Assembly (NCBI GenBank): GCA_017307375.1
Contig: JAFKFH010000013.1
Coordinates: forward strand, 62,001-126,000
Direction: 5' to 3'
Length of the DNA: 64,000 nt
Source: Alphaproteobacteria bacterium
GTDB lineage: Bacteria > Pseudomonadota > Alphaproteobacteria > Ferrovibrionales > Ferrovibrionaceae
Within the stretch, counting starts at the first letter, position 1, and every line of letters starts with the position of its first letter. Below the pieces are notes generated by a model. The model did no database searches. It was not told the origin of the DNA and saw nothing but the letters and a program-made list of their open reading frames with translations. A program made the translations under genes and the position numbers. Of this stretch, positions 44,019-52,439 are shown piece by piece.

Positions 44019-45554
44019 TCAGTATAGCGTGAAGCGCGCCAGGCTGATCGCCCGACCATCGGGCAGCATCAGCGTCGCGGTGAACGGGTTGGTGAAGACC
44101 AGGGCGACCGACTGGCCGGTCGACGCGCAAGTCGGCACATGGGCGGCATCGCTGACCGGCTGGCCGCCGGCACAGAGGTTGAGCGGCGACTGGATCGTCA
44201 CCCCGCCCGCCGCATTCGCCACGGCCTGGGCCGAAAAATAGTACCAGACCGGCTGCCCGTCGGCGCGGTACATGAAGCCCCCGAAGAAGATCTGGTCGCG
44301 CTGGGCCTCGATGAAATAGCCGCGACCGCCTTCGGCCGCGTTCCAGTACCAGCCGGTTTCGGGCATGCCGGACGCGGGTCCCGCCGCCACGCCGCCGGCG
44401 GCGATGTCGTAGCGGACGAGGTTCGCGACCTGGCCGTTCAGGCTCATCACCGCCGTCGTGTCGGAGGTGAAGGTGATGGCGATGCTGCCGACGGTTCCGA
44501 CCATCACCGGCGCCGCATAGGGGCCGGTCAAGGTCTGGCCGCCGGCGAATTTCTGCAGCGTGCCGGCATAGGTCGTCGCGGAATTCATCGAGCCCGAAGA
44601 GGTGTACCACACCGCCGATCCGTCGGTATCGTAGAGATAGCCGGCGAAATAGAGCCGGCCTGAGCGGAACTCGATCGAATATCCCCGCGCCGGCTGGTCG
44701 GCGACGTACCACCAGCCCGATTGCAGGGTGGTCGACAGCAGCGCGGCCGGCACGTAGGACCGTACCCAGTCGTTGTAGCGCGACACGCGCGTGTAGACAC
44801 CGGGATAGTCCGCCTCGGCACAGCCGATCCCGAAGCTGGTGATGCCGACCTGGATGACGCCACCGGCATGGTTGGAGGCAAACAGCGGCCCGCCGGAATC
44901 GCCCTGGCAGGTATCCTTGCCCGGCGAGGCGGCGCAGATCATGTTGGCGGTGATGTCGCCGCCATAGGCCATGTTGCAGCTCGACTGCGAGGTGACCGTC
45001 AGGTCGACCTGCTGCAGCCTGGAGGGATAGTTGGCCGTGCCGGTCGCGTTGGTATTGCCCCAGCCCGTCGCGGTGACCACCTGCCCCGTGCCGGCCCAGG
45101 CGGCATCGGTCGCAGGGGTCGCCAGCATGACCGGATTGTTGATCGTGACCGACTGGCTCAGTTGCAGCAGCGCGATGTCGTTGTCATCGAGGGTCGGGTT
45201 GTAGGAGGGGTGGGTGATGAGCCGGGTCACGCTGCGGCGCTGGCCCGAACCGTCACTGTTGTTGTCGGTGCCGGCCACCACCGTCAGGTCGCTGGCGCGT
45301 AGGACCAGTTGGCCCCGGCTGTTGTAGAAGCAATGCGACGCCGTCATGACCCAGTCGGCCGACAGGAGCGTGCCGCCGCAGAAGTGGCTCGACGGCGAGC
45401 CATACTGGATAGAGACCTGCACCGGCCAGCGCCGTTCGGAAACGGTGACGCCACCGATGATCTTTGCGGAGTCGACCGCCTGCGCGGCATGACCGCCCAG
45501 GAAAATGACGGCCGCCAGCCCGATGGCCAGCCACCGCGACAACACCTGCACCAT
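44019..45554 (-). CDS. Secreted trypsin-like serine protease with two C-terminal modules
   Basis: 511 aa from ATG 45554, giving a signal peptide that ends near HAAQA. KIIGG at 31-35 is the zymogen activation site. The triad is H74 (TASHC), D126 (DNDIALL) and S220 (GDSGGP), and D214 six residues before the serine predicts trypsin-like Arg/Lys specificity. Six cysteines fit disulfides. Residues ~285-511 hold two copies of the GWWY..GY.IE...Y..DG..VWY module, also on two other secreted proteins here. The next gene encodes a glycosyltransferase. Confidence 0.92.
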   Translation of the reverse strand: MVQVLSRWLAIGLAAVIFLGGHAAQAVDSAKIIGGVTVSERRWPVQVSIQYGSPSSHFCGGTLLSADWVMTASHCFYNSRGQLVLRASDLTVVAGTDNNSDGSGQRRSVTRLITHPSYNPTLDDNDIALLQLSQSVTINNPVMLATPATDAAWAGTGQVVTATGWGNTNATGTANYPSRLQQVDLTVTSQSSCNMAYGGDITANMICAASPGKDTCQGDSGGPLFASNHAGGVIQVGITSFGIGCAEADYPGVYTRVSRYNDWVRSYVPAALLSTTLQSGWWYVADQPARGYSIEFRSGRLYFAGYLYDTDGSAVWYTSSGSMNSATTYAGTLQKFAGGQTLTGPYAAPVMVGTVGSIAITFTSDTTAVMSLNGQVANLVRYDIAAGGVAAGPASGMPETGWYWNAAEGGRGYFIEAQRDQIFFGGFMYRADGQPVWYYFSAQAVANAAGGVTIQSPLNLCAGGQPVSDAAHVPTCASTGQSVALVFTNPFTATLMLPDGRAISLARFTLY

Positions 45555-45662
45555 GAAGCCTACTCCCTGCTGCCGCCCCTGCCCCGGGGAACCGTCAGCC
45601 GCACCGACCTGAAACGACAACGCAATCCCGCAACAAATCCGACGCGAATTTTCCGCCGCCCT

Positions 45663-46397
45663 TCACTCTACCCGCCGCCGCGGTTTCCAGCGCGCGATCG
45701 GCCGGCCGTCGGCCGTGAAGCCGAGATCGGCCGGCGGGAACGTCGCGGGCTTCAGATCCTCGTCCGAAAACGGACCGGTGATTTCCTCGCGCTTGCGCTC
45801 GGCCGACGCGGCGGTCGCCGGTGGCGCTGCCGGGGGGCGGGCAAAGGCCTGGGCCGCGGCAGCCGGCCCGGCTGCGGGTCGCATCGGCCGCTCGCCGTCG
45901 AGCCGCAGTGCCGAAAGGGGGTTGGCGCGGGCCGGTTGCGGCGCCGACGGCATCGACGGGCCGCGTCGCCGCTGTTCCTGGCGGACATAGGCTTGGCGCA
46001 GTACGTCATCGGCAATCTCGCTGCCTTCGCCCAGGCCCAGCGTCTCGGTCCACGCGCCGTCGGCGCCGATCAGGCGGTCGAGCGCCGGCTGGGGCAACGC
46101 CCCCAGCCGCAGCCAGAAATCCGCAAGAAACGCCAGGGCCTGGCCGGAAAGTTCGGGCGCCCAGGGGTTCTGCAGGCCGCTTTCCAGTACGAGGCGGGTG
46201 GTGGGCTCGACCGGGCCTTCGCGCATCGCAACGAAACAGGCCGGCATCAGCTTGTTGCCCGTCTTGCCGAAAAATTCGCCTTGCGCGAGGTACATCAGCG
46301 ACAGCAGGCGTTTCAGCGTGACGCTCGCCCCCTCCTGGCCAGCCCGTTCCAGGAACCAGAAGGCGATGTCGATGGGGGATCGCGCGGCAGGGATCAT
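45663..46397 (-). CDS. Solitary Panacea (SocA/DUF4065-like) domain protein
   Basis: 244 aa. Residues ~5-100 follow the SocA-like Panacea pattern: SPIDIAFWFLERA, TLKRLLSLMYLAQGEFFGKTG and CFVAMREGPVEPTT. The rest is an Ala/Pro-rich low-complexity tail (~140-210) and a short basic C-terminus. Panacea domains serve as antitoxins or chaperone-like adaptors next to varied toxins, but no toxin gene is adjacent: the trypsin gene lies 108 bp away on the same strand and a small membrane protein is divergent. It may be a proteolysis adaptor rather than an antitoxin. Confidence 0.7.
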   Translation of the reverse strand: MIPAARSPIDIAFWFLERAGQEGASVTLKRLLSLMYLAQGEFFGKTGNKLMPACFVAMREGPVEPTTRLVLESGLQNPWAPELSGQALAFLADFWLRLGALPQPALDRLIGADGAWTETLGLGEGSEIADDVLRQAYVRQEQRRRGPSMPSAPQPARANPLSALRLDGERPMRPAAGPAAAAQAFARPPAAPPATAASAERKREEITGPFSDEDLKPATFPPADLGFTADGRPIARWKPRRRVE

Positions 46398-46518
46398 CGG
46401 GAATGCTCGTCATCAGCCGGTAGACAGGTCACGGGATCGCTGTTGCCTTCTTACGCCGCCCTGGATTAACAACCGGTATGCCCAGGGTCAGCTTAAGCAC
46501 CGGAGCGCAAGAAAGTCG

Positions 46519-46647
46519 ATGGAGATGACCAGTCCGCCGGCCGCCCCGACCGAACCGCCCCGCGACCGGGCCATTCCCGCATGGTTGTGGTCAAGCCTGC
46601 TCGTCATCGTGGTGCTGGCCCTGCTGCTGGTTTTCGCCCGTGGGTGA
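46519..46647 (+). CDS. Small single-helix membrane protein
   Basis: 42 aa (MEMTSPPAAP...); ATG 46525 is an alternative start. The hydrophobic segment AWLWSSLLVIVVLALLLVFA forms one C-terminal transmembrane helix after a proline-rich head. The stop overlaps the start of the next gene by 8 nt, which suggests translational coupling. No purine-rich site is strong upstream (GCGCAAGAAAG). Function unknown. Confidence 0.5.
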   Translation: MEMTSPPAAPTEPPRDRAIPAWLWSSLLVIVVLALLLVFARG

Positions 46648-47464
46648 CGCCAAGCGCCGCAAGCAGCAGTTGCAGCAGGGCGCCCCGGATCCGCGCGATG
46701 CCGACCGCCTGATGGACGACTTTCCGCTGCCGCCGCCGCGGACCGCCGCCGATCCCGCGGCAGTGGCCGAGCAGGCGCGGGAAATCCGGCGGCTGGCCGG
46801 CCTGCTGCGCCAGGACGGCGCCGCGGTCAGGACCGCCGGGGACAAGCTGTCGGCCCTGGGCGAGGTCATCACCAGGCTGGCCCTGCCCCGGCTGGAGGAA
46901 GGGATCGCATCGTTCACCGAAGCGATCGACGAGGTTCCGGCCGTACCGATCGGCTGCGCCAAGGGCTGCGACTGGTGCTGCCGCCAGCCGGTCGAGACGA
47001 CGATTCCCGAGGCCATCGCCGCCGCCCGCCTGCTGTTGGACCAACCCGACGACGAACGGCGCGCCAAGGCGGCCGCCGTCGCCGCCTTCGATATCGAACG
47101 CCGGGCCGCCGGGGCCGAGGTGCCGATCCGCCCCTGCCCGTTCCTCGGGCCCGACGACGGGGCTTGCACGATCTATCAGGCCAGGCCGATGGCCTGCCGC
47201 AGCTATCTTGCGCCGGAGCCTGAGCGCTGCCGCCTCGCCTTCGCCGCACTGGCCGAAGGCCGGATCGCCAGCGAGGCCAATTCCTATATCTGGCCGCGCT
47301 ATCTCGGCCATGCCTATCTCGCCGCGGTCTGCGGCATCGCCAGGGATGCCGGGCTTCAGTCGGACCCGGTCGAACTGTCGGCCACGGTTGCCGCGATCCT
47401 TGCCGAACCAGGCCTGATCGATCGCTGGCAGGCCGGCGAGCGGGTATTCGCCCCGATCCGCTGA
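46640..47464 (+). CDS. YkgJ-family cysteine-cluster protein
   Basis: 274 aa with GTG start, coupled to the small membrane-protein gene. The family pattern is visible: GCAKGCDWCCRQPVETTIPE, then RPCPFLGPDDGACTIYQARP and MACRSYLAPEPERC, giving about eight cysteines that could bind Zn or an Fe-S cluster. The N-terminal ~90 residues are hydrophilic and basic (DAKRRKQQLQQG). It converges on the TauE gene. Function of the family is not defined. Confidence 0.83.
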   Translation: MGDAKRRKQQLQQGAPDPRDADRLMDDFPLPPPRTAADPAAVAEQAREIRRLAGLLRQDGAAVRTAGDKLSALGEVITRLALPRLEEGIASFTEAIDEVPAVPIGCAKGCDWCCRQPVETTIPEAIAAARLLLDQPDDERRAKAAAVAAFDIERRAAGAEVPIRPCPFLGPDDGACTIYQARPMACRSYLAPEPERCRLAFAALAEGRIASEANSYIWPRYLGHAYLAAVCGIARDAGLQSDPVELSATVAAILAEPGLIDRWQAGERVFAPIR

Positions 47465-47471
47465 AGCGCCG

Positions 47472-48260
47472 TCAGAACGCCCCCAGGCTGCGGACCACCA
47501 CGTAGAGGCCGGTGGCCGCGACGACCAGCGCGAACAGCCGCGACAGCAACGCCTTGCGCGCCGCCAATCGCCGCGCCAGCGTGGCCCCGCCCAGGCCACC
47601 GGCCAGCCCGCCGGCGACGAACATCGCCACCAACCGCCAGTCGACCAGGCCGGACCACGCATAGCTGGCAGCCGTCGTGGCCCCGAACGCCGTGACGGCG
47701 ACGAGCGAGGAACCGATCGCGACGATCAGCGGCATCCGGGTCGAGGCGAGCAGGCCCGGCACGACAAGAAACCCGCCGCCAATACCGAAAAACCCCGCCA
47801 GCGCGCCAACCGCGCCGCCGAACCCGACCAGCCGCGGCAGCAGGCGGCCGGCCGATTCGGGCGTCAACCGCACGCCGGGATCGCCGCCGTCGTCACGGCG
47901 CAGCAGCATCGCGGCCGAGACCCCGAGCATCAGCAGGCCGAACAGCAGCAGCAGCCTGCCGCCATCGACGGCCTTGCCAAGATGCGAGCCGGCGGCCGCA
48001 CCACCGACGCCCGCCGCGGCAAAGACCAGCGCGCAGGGCCATTTCACATTGCCCGACCTGGCATAGCCCACGAGATTGAGCGCGGCGCTGATCGCGACCG
48101 CGACCGCACTGGTGCCGATGGCGACATGCGCCGAGGCGACGCCGACACCGTAGACCAGCAGCGGCACGGCCAGGATCGAGCCGCCGCCGCCGATCAGGCC
48201 GAGGACGAAGCCGACCAGACCGCCCGAGGCCACGCCGGCGAGGTCGGAAAAGCCGGTCAC
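47472..48260 (-). CDS. Sulfite exporter TauE/SafE family protein
   Basis: 262 aa with about eight transmembrane helices. The family repeats GFVLGLIGGGGSILAVPLLV and GALAGFFGIGGGFLVVPGLL are both present. It overlaps the persulfide dioxygenase gene by 4 nt and probably exports the sulfite made from persulfide oxidation. It is the last gene of the sulfur operon. Confidence 0.92.
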   Translation of the reverse strand: MTGFSDLAGVASGGLVGFVLGLIGGGGSILAVPLLVYGVGVASAHVAIGTSAVAVAISAALNLVGYARSGNVKWPCALVFAAAGVGGAAAGSHLGKAVDGGRLLLLFGLLMLGVSAAMLLRRDDGGDPGVRLTPESAGRLLPRLVGFGGAVGALAGFFGIGGGFLVVPGLLASTRMPLIVAIGSSLVAVTAFGATTAASYAWSGLVDWRLVAMFVAGGLAGGLGGATLARRLAARKALLSRLFALVVAATGLYVVVRSLGAF

Positions 48261-49129
48261 AGCGCGTTCAGCGGCACCTTCAGGAACCGCCTGCCCCGCT
48301 CGTCGGCCGGCGGCAGCACGCCCGCCCGCATGTTCACCTGGATCGACGGCAGAATCAGCCGGGGCATGTCGAGCGTGGCGTCGCGCGCGCGGCGCATGGC
48401 AACGAAATCATCCTCGCCGATGCCGTCCCGGACATGGATATTGGCCGCGCGCTCGGCCGCGACGGTGGTCTCCCAGGCGATCGCGCGGCCGTCGGGGCCG
48501 TAGTCATGACACATGAACAGCCGCGTTTCGCCCGGCAGGTCGAGCACGCGCCGGATCGAGCGATAGAGCGTGCGCGCATCGCCGCCCGGAAAATCGGCCC
48601 GTGCCGTGCCGCCGTCCGGCATGAACATTGTGTCGCCGACAAAGGCGGCATCGCCGACGACATGGGTCATGCAGGCCGGCGTATGGCCGGGTGTGTGCAG
48701 TGCCCGGGCGGTCAGCCCGCCGATCGCATAGGTCTCGCCATCGGTAAACAGGTGATCGAACTGGCGGCCATCCCGGGCGAAGTCGGGGCCTTCGGCGAAC
48801 AGGTCGGCGAACGTCGCCTGCACGATCGCGATATCCCGGCCGATGCCGATCTGCCCGCCCAGCACACCCTTGAGGTAGGATGCGGCCGACAGGTGATCGG
48901 CATGGACATGGGTCTCGATCAGCCAGTCGACTTGCAGGCCGCGTTCGCGCACGAAGGCGATCAGCGTATCGGCCGAGGCGTGGCCGATGCGGCCCGCCGC
49001 GTAGTCGATGTCCAGAACGCTGTCGACGATCGCGCAGGCCGGCGACGCAGGATCCTGCACCACATAGCTGATCGTGTTGGTCGCGGCGTCGAAGAAGCCG
49101 GTCACCAGCGGATTGTTGGCAGTCATCAC
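48257..49129 (-). CDS. blh: Persulfide dioxygenase-like MBL-fold protein (Blh)
   Basis: 290 aa metallo-beta-lactamase fold with the iron-binding ETHVHADHLSAA, HTPGHTPACM, and GDTMFMPDGGTARADFPGG, matching ETHE1/Blh persulfide dioxygenases. It would oxidise glutathione persulfide to sulfite. The ends overlap the YeeE gene upstream (4 nt) and tauE downstream (4 nt). No rhodanese domain is fused here. The setting matches BigR-controlled sulfide detoxification operons. Confidence 0.92.
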   Translation of the reverse strand: MMTANNPLVTGFFDAATNTISYVVQDPASPACAIVDSVLDIDYAAGRIGHASADTLIAFVRERGLQVDWLIETHVHADHLSAASYLKGVLGGQIGIGRDIAIVQATFADLFAEGPDFARDGRQFDHLFTDGETYAIGGLTARALHTPGHTPACMTHVVGDAAFVGDTMFMPDGGTARADFPGGDARTLYRSIRRVLDLPGETRLFMCHDYGPDGRAIAWETTVAAERAANIHVRDGIGEDDFVAMRRARDATLDMPRLILPSIQVNMRAGVLPPADERGRRFLKVPLNAL

Positions 49130-49542
49130 ACGTTCCTCATCGAGAGCCAGCGGGCAACGGCCATGCCGGCGATCATGGCGGGGACGAACATCAGCGTGCC
49201 CGGCGCGGCCAGGCCGAGCGACGTCAGCGCCGGGCCTGGGCAGAACCCGGCAAGGCCCCAGCCGATGCCGAAGACGGCCGGGCCGATCACGATGCGCGCA
49301 TCCAGCGCCGTCTTGCCCGGCAGGTCGAACGCCGGGGCGAAGAACGGCCGCGGCCGCGACAGGACAAGGCGATACCCGCCCATGGTGACGGCCACGGCAC
49401 CGGCCATGACAAAGGCGAGGCTCGGATCCCAGGTGCCGGCAAGATCGAGGAAATTCATCACCTTGGCCGGATCGGCCATGCCCGAGACGACGAGCCCGAT
49501 GCCGAACAGCAAGCCCGCCAGCAATTGCAGCACGATTCCCAT
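49126..49542 (-). CDS. YeeE/YedE family transporter, second half
   Basis: 138 aa with four hydrophobic segments. The pore-like motif [16 protein letters not shown] holds the conserved cysteine used for thiosulfate or sulfur-compound passage in YeeE/TsuA proteins. With the preceding gene it forms a split version of the usual single-chain transporter (PmpA/PmpB-like pairs of other bacteria). It starts 1 nt after the partner stop. Confidence 0.9.
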   Translation of the reverse strand: MGIVLQLLAGLLFGIGLVVSGMADPAKVMNFLDLAGTWDPSLAFVMAGAVAVTMGGYRLVLSRPRPFFAPAFDLPGKTALDARIVIGPAVFGIGWGLAGFCPGPALTSLGLAAPGTLMFVPAMIAGMAVARWLSMRNV

Positions 49543-49543
49543 C

Positions 49544-49978
49544 TCAACCTCCGATCAGATGGCGGGTGACGAAGACCGTCGCCACCGCCGTGGCCATGAA
49601 GGTCAGCGTCGCAACCAGCGAACGCGGTGACAGCCGGGCAAGGCCACAGACGCCGTGGCCGCTGGTGCAGCCATTGCCCCAGACCGAACCGAAACCGACC
49701 AGCAGGCCGGCCAGCACCATCAGGAGCGGCGCAGACCCGACGGTCTGGGCCACGGGCCGGCCGGTGGCGGCCGTGTAGACGAGCGGCGCGACGACCAGCC
49801 CGACCACGAAGGCGAGGCGGCCGGCGATGTCGGCCTCGCGATAGGGCGGCAGCAAGCGCGCCGCCATGCCGCTGATCCCGGCAATGCGGCCGGACGCGGC
49901 CAGCAGCAGGACGGCGGCGAGCCCGATCAGGGCGCCGCCCGCCAGCGCCGACCACGGCGTGAAAGCGGTCGGTGTCAT
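49544..49978 (-). CDS. YeeE/YedE family transporter, first half
   Basis: 144 aa from ATG 49978; a longer start at 50035 would run into the regulatory dyad. Four hydrophobic segments with the motif [20 protein letters not shown], diagnostic for YeeE/YedE sulfur-compound transporters. It is the first gene after the bigR intergenic operator, so its promoter is probably BigR-controlled. Confidence 0.9.
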   Translation of the reverse strand: MTPTAFTPWSALAGGALIGLAAVLLLAASGRIAGISGMAARLLPPYREADIAGRLAFVVGLVVAPLVYTAATGRPVAQTVGSAPLLMVLAGLLVGFGSVWGNGCTSGHGVCGLARLSPRSLVATLTFMATAVATVFVTRHLIGG

Positions 49979-50040
49979 CGCGCTGCCGCTCCGTTCGGGG
50001 TCTGATATAGGGTGGTCATGTCGATCGCCTCGCAATCCAG

Positions 50041-50070
50041 TATATTTTTATATTCGAATATACTAATATA
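50041..50070. promoter_or_regulatory. BigR/SqrR-type operator dyad
   Basis: A perfect 14-bp palindrome TATATTCGAATATA (50049-50062) is nested in a 30-bp dyad with TATATT/AATATA outer arms sharing one centre (two mismatched positions per arm at 50047-48 and 50063-64). It is strikingly AT-rich in GC-rich DNA, only 6 nt before the bigR ATG, and 62 nt from the sulfur operon start. Position and composition fit an ArsR-type repressor site controlling both genes. Confidence 0.75.
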
Positions 50071-50076
50071 AAGGCC

Positions 50077-50418
50077 ATGACCTTGCAAGCCCCTGCCCTG
50101 CGGCCTGACATCGCAGCCCTGGAAGAACGCGCCGAGGAAGCGGCGGCGCTGCTCGGCGCGATGGCGAACGCCAAGCGCCTCCTTGTCCTCTGCCACCTGG
50201 TCGACGGCGAAAGATCGGTCGGCGACCTGGCCGAAATCGCCGGAATCAGCCAGTCGGCGCTGTCCCAGCATCTGGGCAAGATGCGGCTGCAGGGCCTCGT
50301 CGCCACGCGGCGCGAGGCCCAGACGATCTATTACAGCCTGGCCAGCCGCGACGTGCGCGTGCTGATCGAAACCCTTTACGGGCTGTTCTGCGGACCGGGA
50401 ATCACGCCGACAACGTAA
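50077..50418 (+). CDS. bigR: BigR/SqrR-type ArsR-family persulfide-responsive repressor
   Basis: 113 aa winged-helix protein. The HTH is ISQSALSQHLGKMRLQGLV. The two cysteines used for persulfide sensing in BigR/SqrR are present, C39 (LLVLCHL) and C105 (GLFCGP), and metal-site residues of other ArsR proteins are absent. It is divergent from the YeeE-Blh-TauE operon and has its own dyad operator. Its 3' end overlaps the convergent map gene by 17 nt. Confidence 0.92.
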   Translation: MTLQAPALRPDIAALEERAEEAAALLGAMANAKRLLVLCHLVDGERSVGDLAEIAGISQSALSQHLGKMRLQGLVATRREAQTIYYSLASRDVRVLIETLYGLFCGPGITPTT

Positions 50419-51190
50419 AGATCTCGACGCCGTCGTCGGTCACGCCGACCGAATGCTCGAACTGCGCCGACAGCGAGCGGTCGCGGGTGACCGCCGTCCA
50501 GCCGTCGGGCAGGATCTTCACGTCCTTGCGGCCGGCGTTCAGCATCGGCTCGATCGTGAAGATCATGCCGGGCTCCAGCCGCACTCCCTTGCCCGGCTTG
50601 CCGTAATGCAGCACGTCCGGGGCATCGTGGAAGACCTGGCCGACACCATGGCCGACAAAATCCTCGACGATCGAGAAGCGTTCCTTCCTGGCCACGGTCT
50701 CGATCGCGTGGCCGACATCGCCCAATGTCGCGCCGGGACGCACGGCCGCCACGCCGGCCATCAGGGCGGCATAGGTCGTATCGACCAGCCGGCGCGCCAG
50801 CCGCCCGACCGTGCCGACGCAGAACATCCGGCTGGAATCGCCGTGCCAGCCATCGACCTTCGGGGTGACGTCGATATTCAGGATGTCGCCTTCGGCCAGG
50901 ATCTTGTCGACCGACGGTATGCCGTGGGTGACGACATGGTTGACCGAGATGCAACTGGCGTGGCGATAGCCGCGATAGCCGATCGTCGCCGGGATGCCCC
51001 CATGATCGCGCATGAATGTCTCGCACGCGGCATCCAGGGCCGCGGTCGAGACGCCCGGGCGGATCAGGCCCTCGATGTAGTCGAGCGTCTGGGCGGCCAG
51101 CCGGCCCGCCTTGCGCATCCCCTCGAACCCTTCCGGGCCATGCAGCGGAATCGGGCGACGGGTGGAATCACGCTGGGTAGAATAGTTCAT
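50402..51190 (-). CDS. map: Type I methionine aminopeptidase
   Basis: 262 aa from ATG 51190. Metal ligands: D in NIDVTPKVDG, D in HGDSSRMF, H in VGHGVGQVFHDAP, E in TIEPML and E in FEHSVGV. It lacks an N-terminal zinc-finger extension (Map Ia type). It removes initiator methionine in the cytosol. Its ATG shares a base with the stop of a TetR gene (TGATG), which is unusual for a housekeeping map; it could be a second, regulated copy. Confidence 0.95.
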   Translation of the reverse strand: MNYSTQRDSTRRPIPLHGPEGFEGMRKAGRLAAQTLDYIEGLIRPGVSTAALDAACETFMRDHGGIPATIGYRGYRHASCISVNHVVTHGIPSVDKILAEGDILNIDVTPKVDGWHGDSSRMFCVGTVGRLARRLVDTTYAALMAGVAAVRPGATLGDVGHAIETVARKERFSIVEDFVGHGVGQVFHDAPDVLHYGKPGKGVRLEPGMIFTIEPMLNAGRKDVKILPDGWTAVTRDRSLSAQFEHSVGVTDDGVEIFTLSA

Positions 51191-51780
51191 CACGCGGCTA
51201 CTTTCTCAAACTCGGCCGCGAACAGTTCGGCGACCAGATCATCGACATAGGGCGGCACCCCGCCCGGCCGCCCGAGCGTCGGACGCAACAGGGCGATCGG
51301 GCCGTCGAACAGACGGAAACGCGCACGCGCGACGGCGGCCGGATCCCCGGCTGCCGTGGGCGCGACCAGCGACATATAGGTCGAAAACGACCGATCCAAA
51401 GCCTGCTGTTCGTCACGCACCGCCTGAAGCTGCGCCGGTGGCGGCGGGTCGGCCAGCACCGATTCGGTATCGTGCAGCAGCAGCAGGGCCGCGGCTTCCG
51501 GCTCGGCCCGTGCCCAGCCGACCAGGGCCAGCGCCGCGGCGCGGCCGGCGCCCTGCTCCAGCAACGGGCGGATGCGCGCCGAAAAGGCGGCATGGGCTTT
51601 CAGCCAGGCGGCAGCGAGAATCGCGGCACGCGAGGGAAATCGATGATAGACCGAGCCGGTCGGCGCCCCCACCCGCGCCGCGATCGCAGTCAACGTCGCG
51701 GCATCGGGACCACCGGCGGCGACCAGGGCTGTGGCGGCCGAAACGAAGGCGTCGGCATCGAAGCGGGCAGTGCGAACCAT
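51190..51780 (-). CDS. TetR-family regulator coupled to map
   Basis: 196 aa from ATG 51780. The N-terminal HTH is LTAIAARVGAPTGSVYHRFP, and the C-terminal ligand domain is rich in Ala/Leu and not assignable. ATG 51795 is an alternative upstream start. It directly precedes map with a one-base overlap, so both lie in one transcript. Two copies of an 8-bp palindrome sit just upstream of its start, which indicates autoregulation and, with it, regulation of map. Confidence 0.88.
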   Translation of the reverse strand: MVRTARFDADAFVSAATALVAAGGPDAATLTAIAARVGAPTGSVYHRFPSRAAILAAAWLKAHAAFSARIRPLLEQGAGRAAALALVGWARAEPEAAALLLLHDTESVLADPPPPAQLQAVRDEQQALDRSFSTYMSLVAPTAAGDPAAVARARFRLFDGPIALLRPTLGRPGGVPPYVDDLVAELFAAEFEKVAA

Positions 51781-51781
51781 G

Positions 51782-51805
51782 TTTCTAGAAATCACATTCT
51801 AGAAC
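51782..51805. promoter_or_regulatory. Twin TTCTAGAA palindrome operator of the TetR-map operon
   Basis: TTCTAGAA occurs at 51783-51790 and again at 51797-51804, a 14-bp period; the whole forms a larger imperfect dyad around ATCACA. It is 2 nt upstream of the TetR ATG, where a bound repressor would block its own transcription. Confidence 0.6.
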
Positions 51806-51932
51806 ATGCCGCAAGTTACGAATATGCCTCGGCAATCACCCGTGTAACTTGACCGATCGTTCAGGCATGGCACACACTCGGCGCGTGCCTTGGGGACATC
51901 ACTCCCTGGGCGTTTCATGAGGGAGGATGCAC

Positions 51933-52400
<468 letters not shown>

Positions 52401-52439
52401 GACGACAAACGTCAGCCGGATCCCTAGGGAGGGACAGCC

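Noticed and set aside
51868-51883. Sigma-54-like site TGGCACACACTCGGCG upstream of coxS
   Set aside because: Only the GG and GC invariants at the right spacing fit, the -12 part is poor, and no enhancer-binding regulator is in the window.
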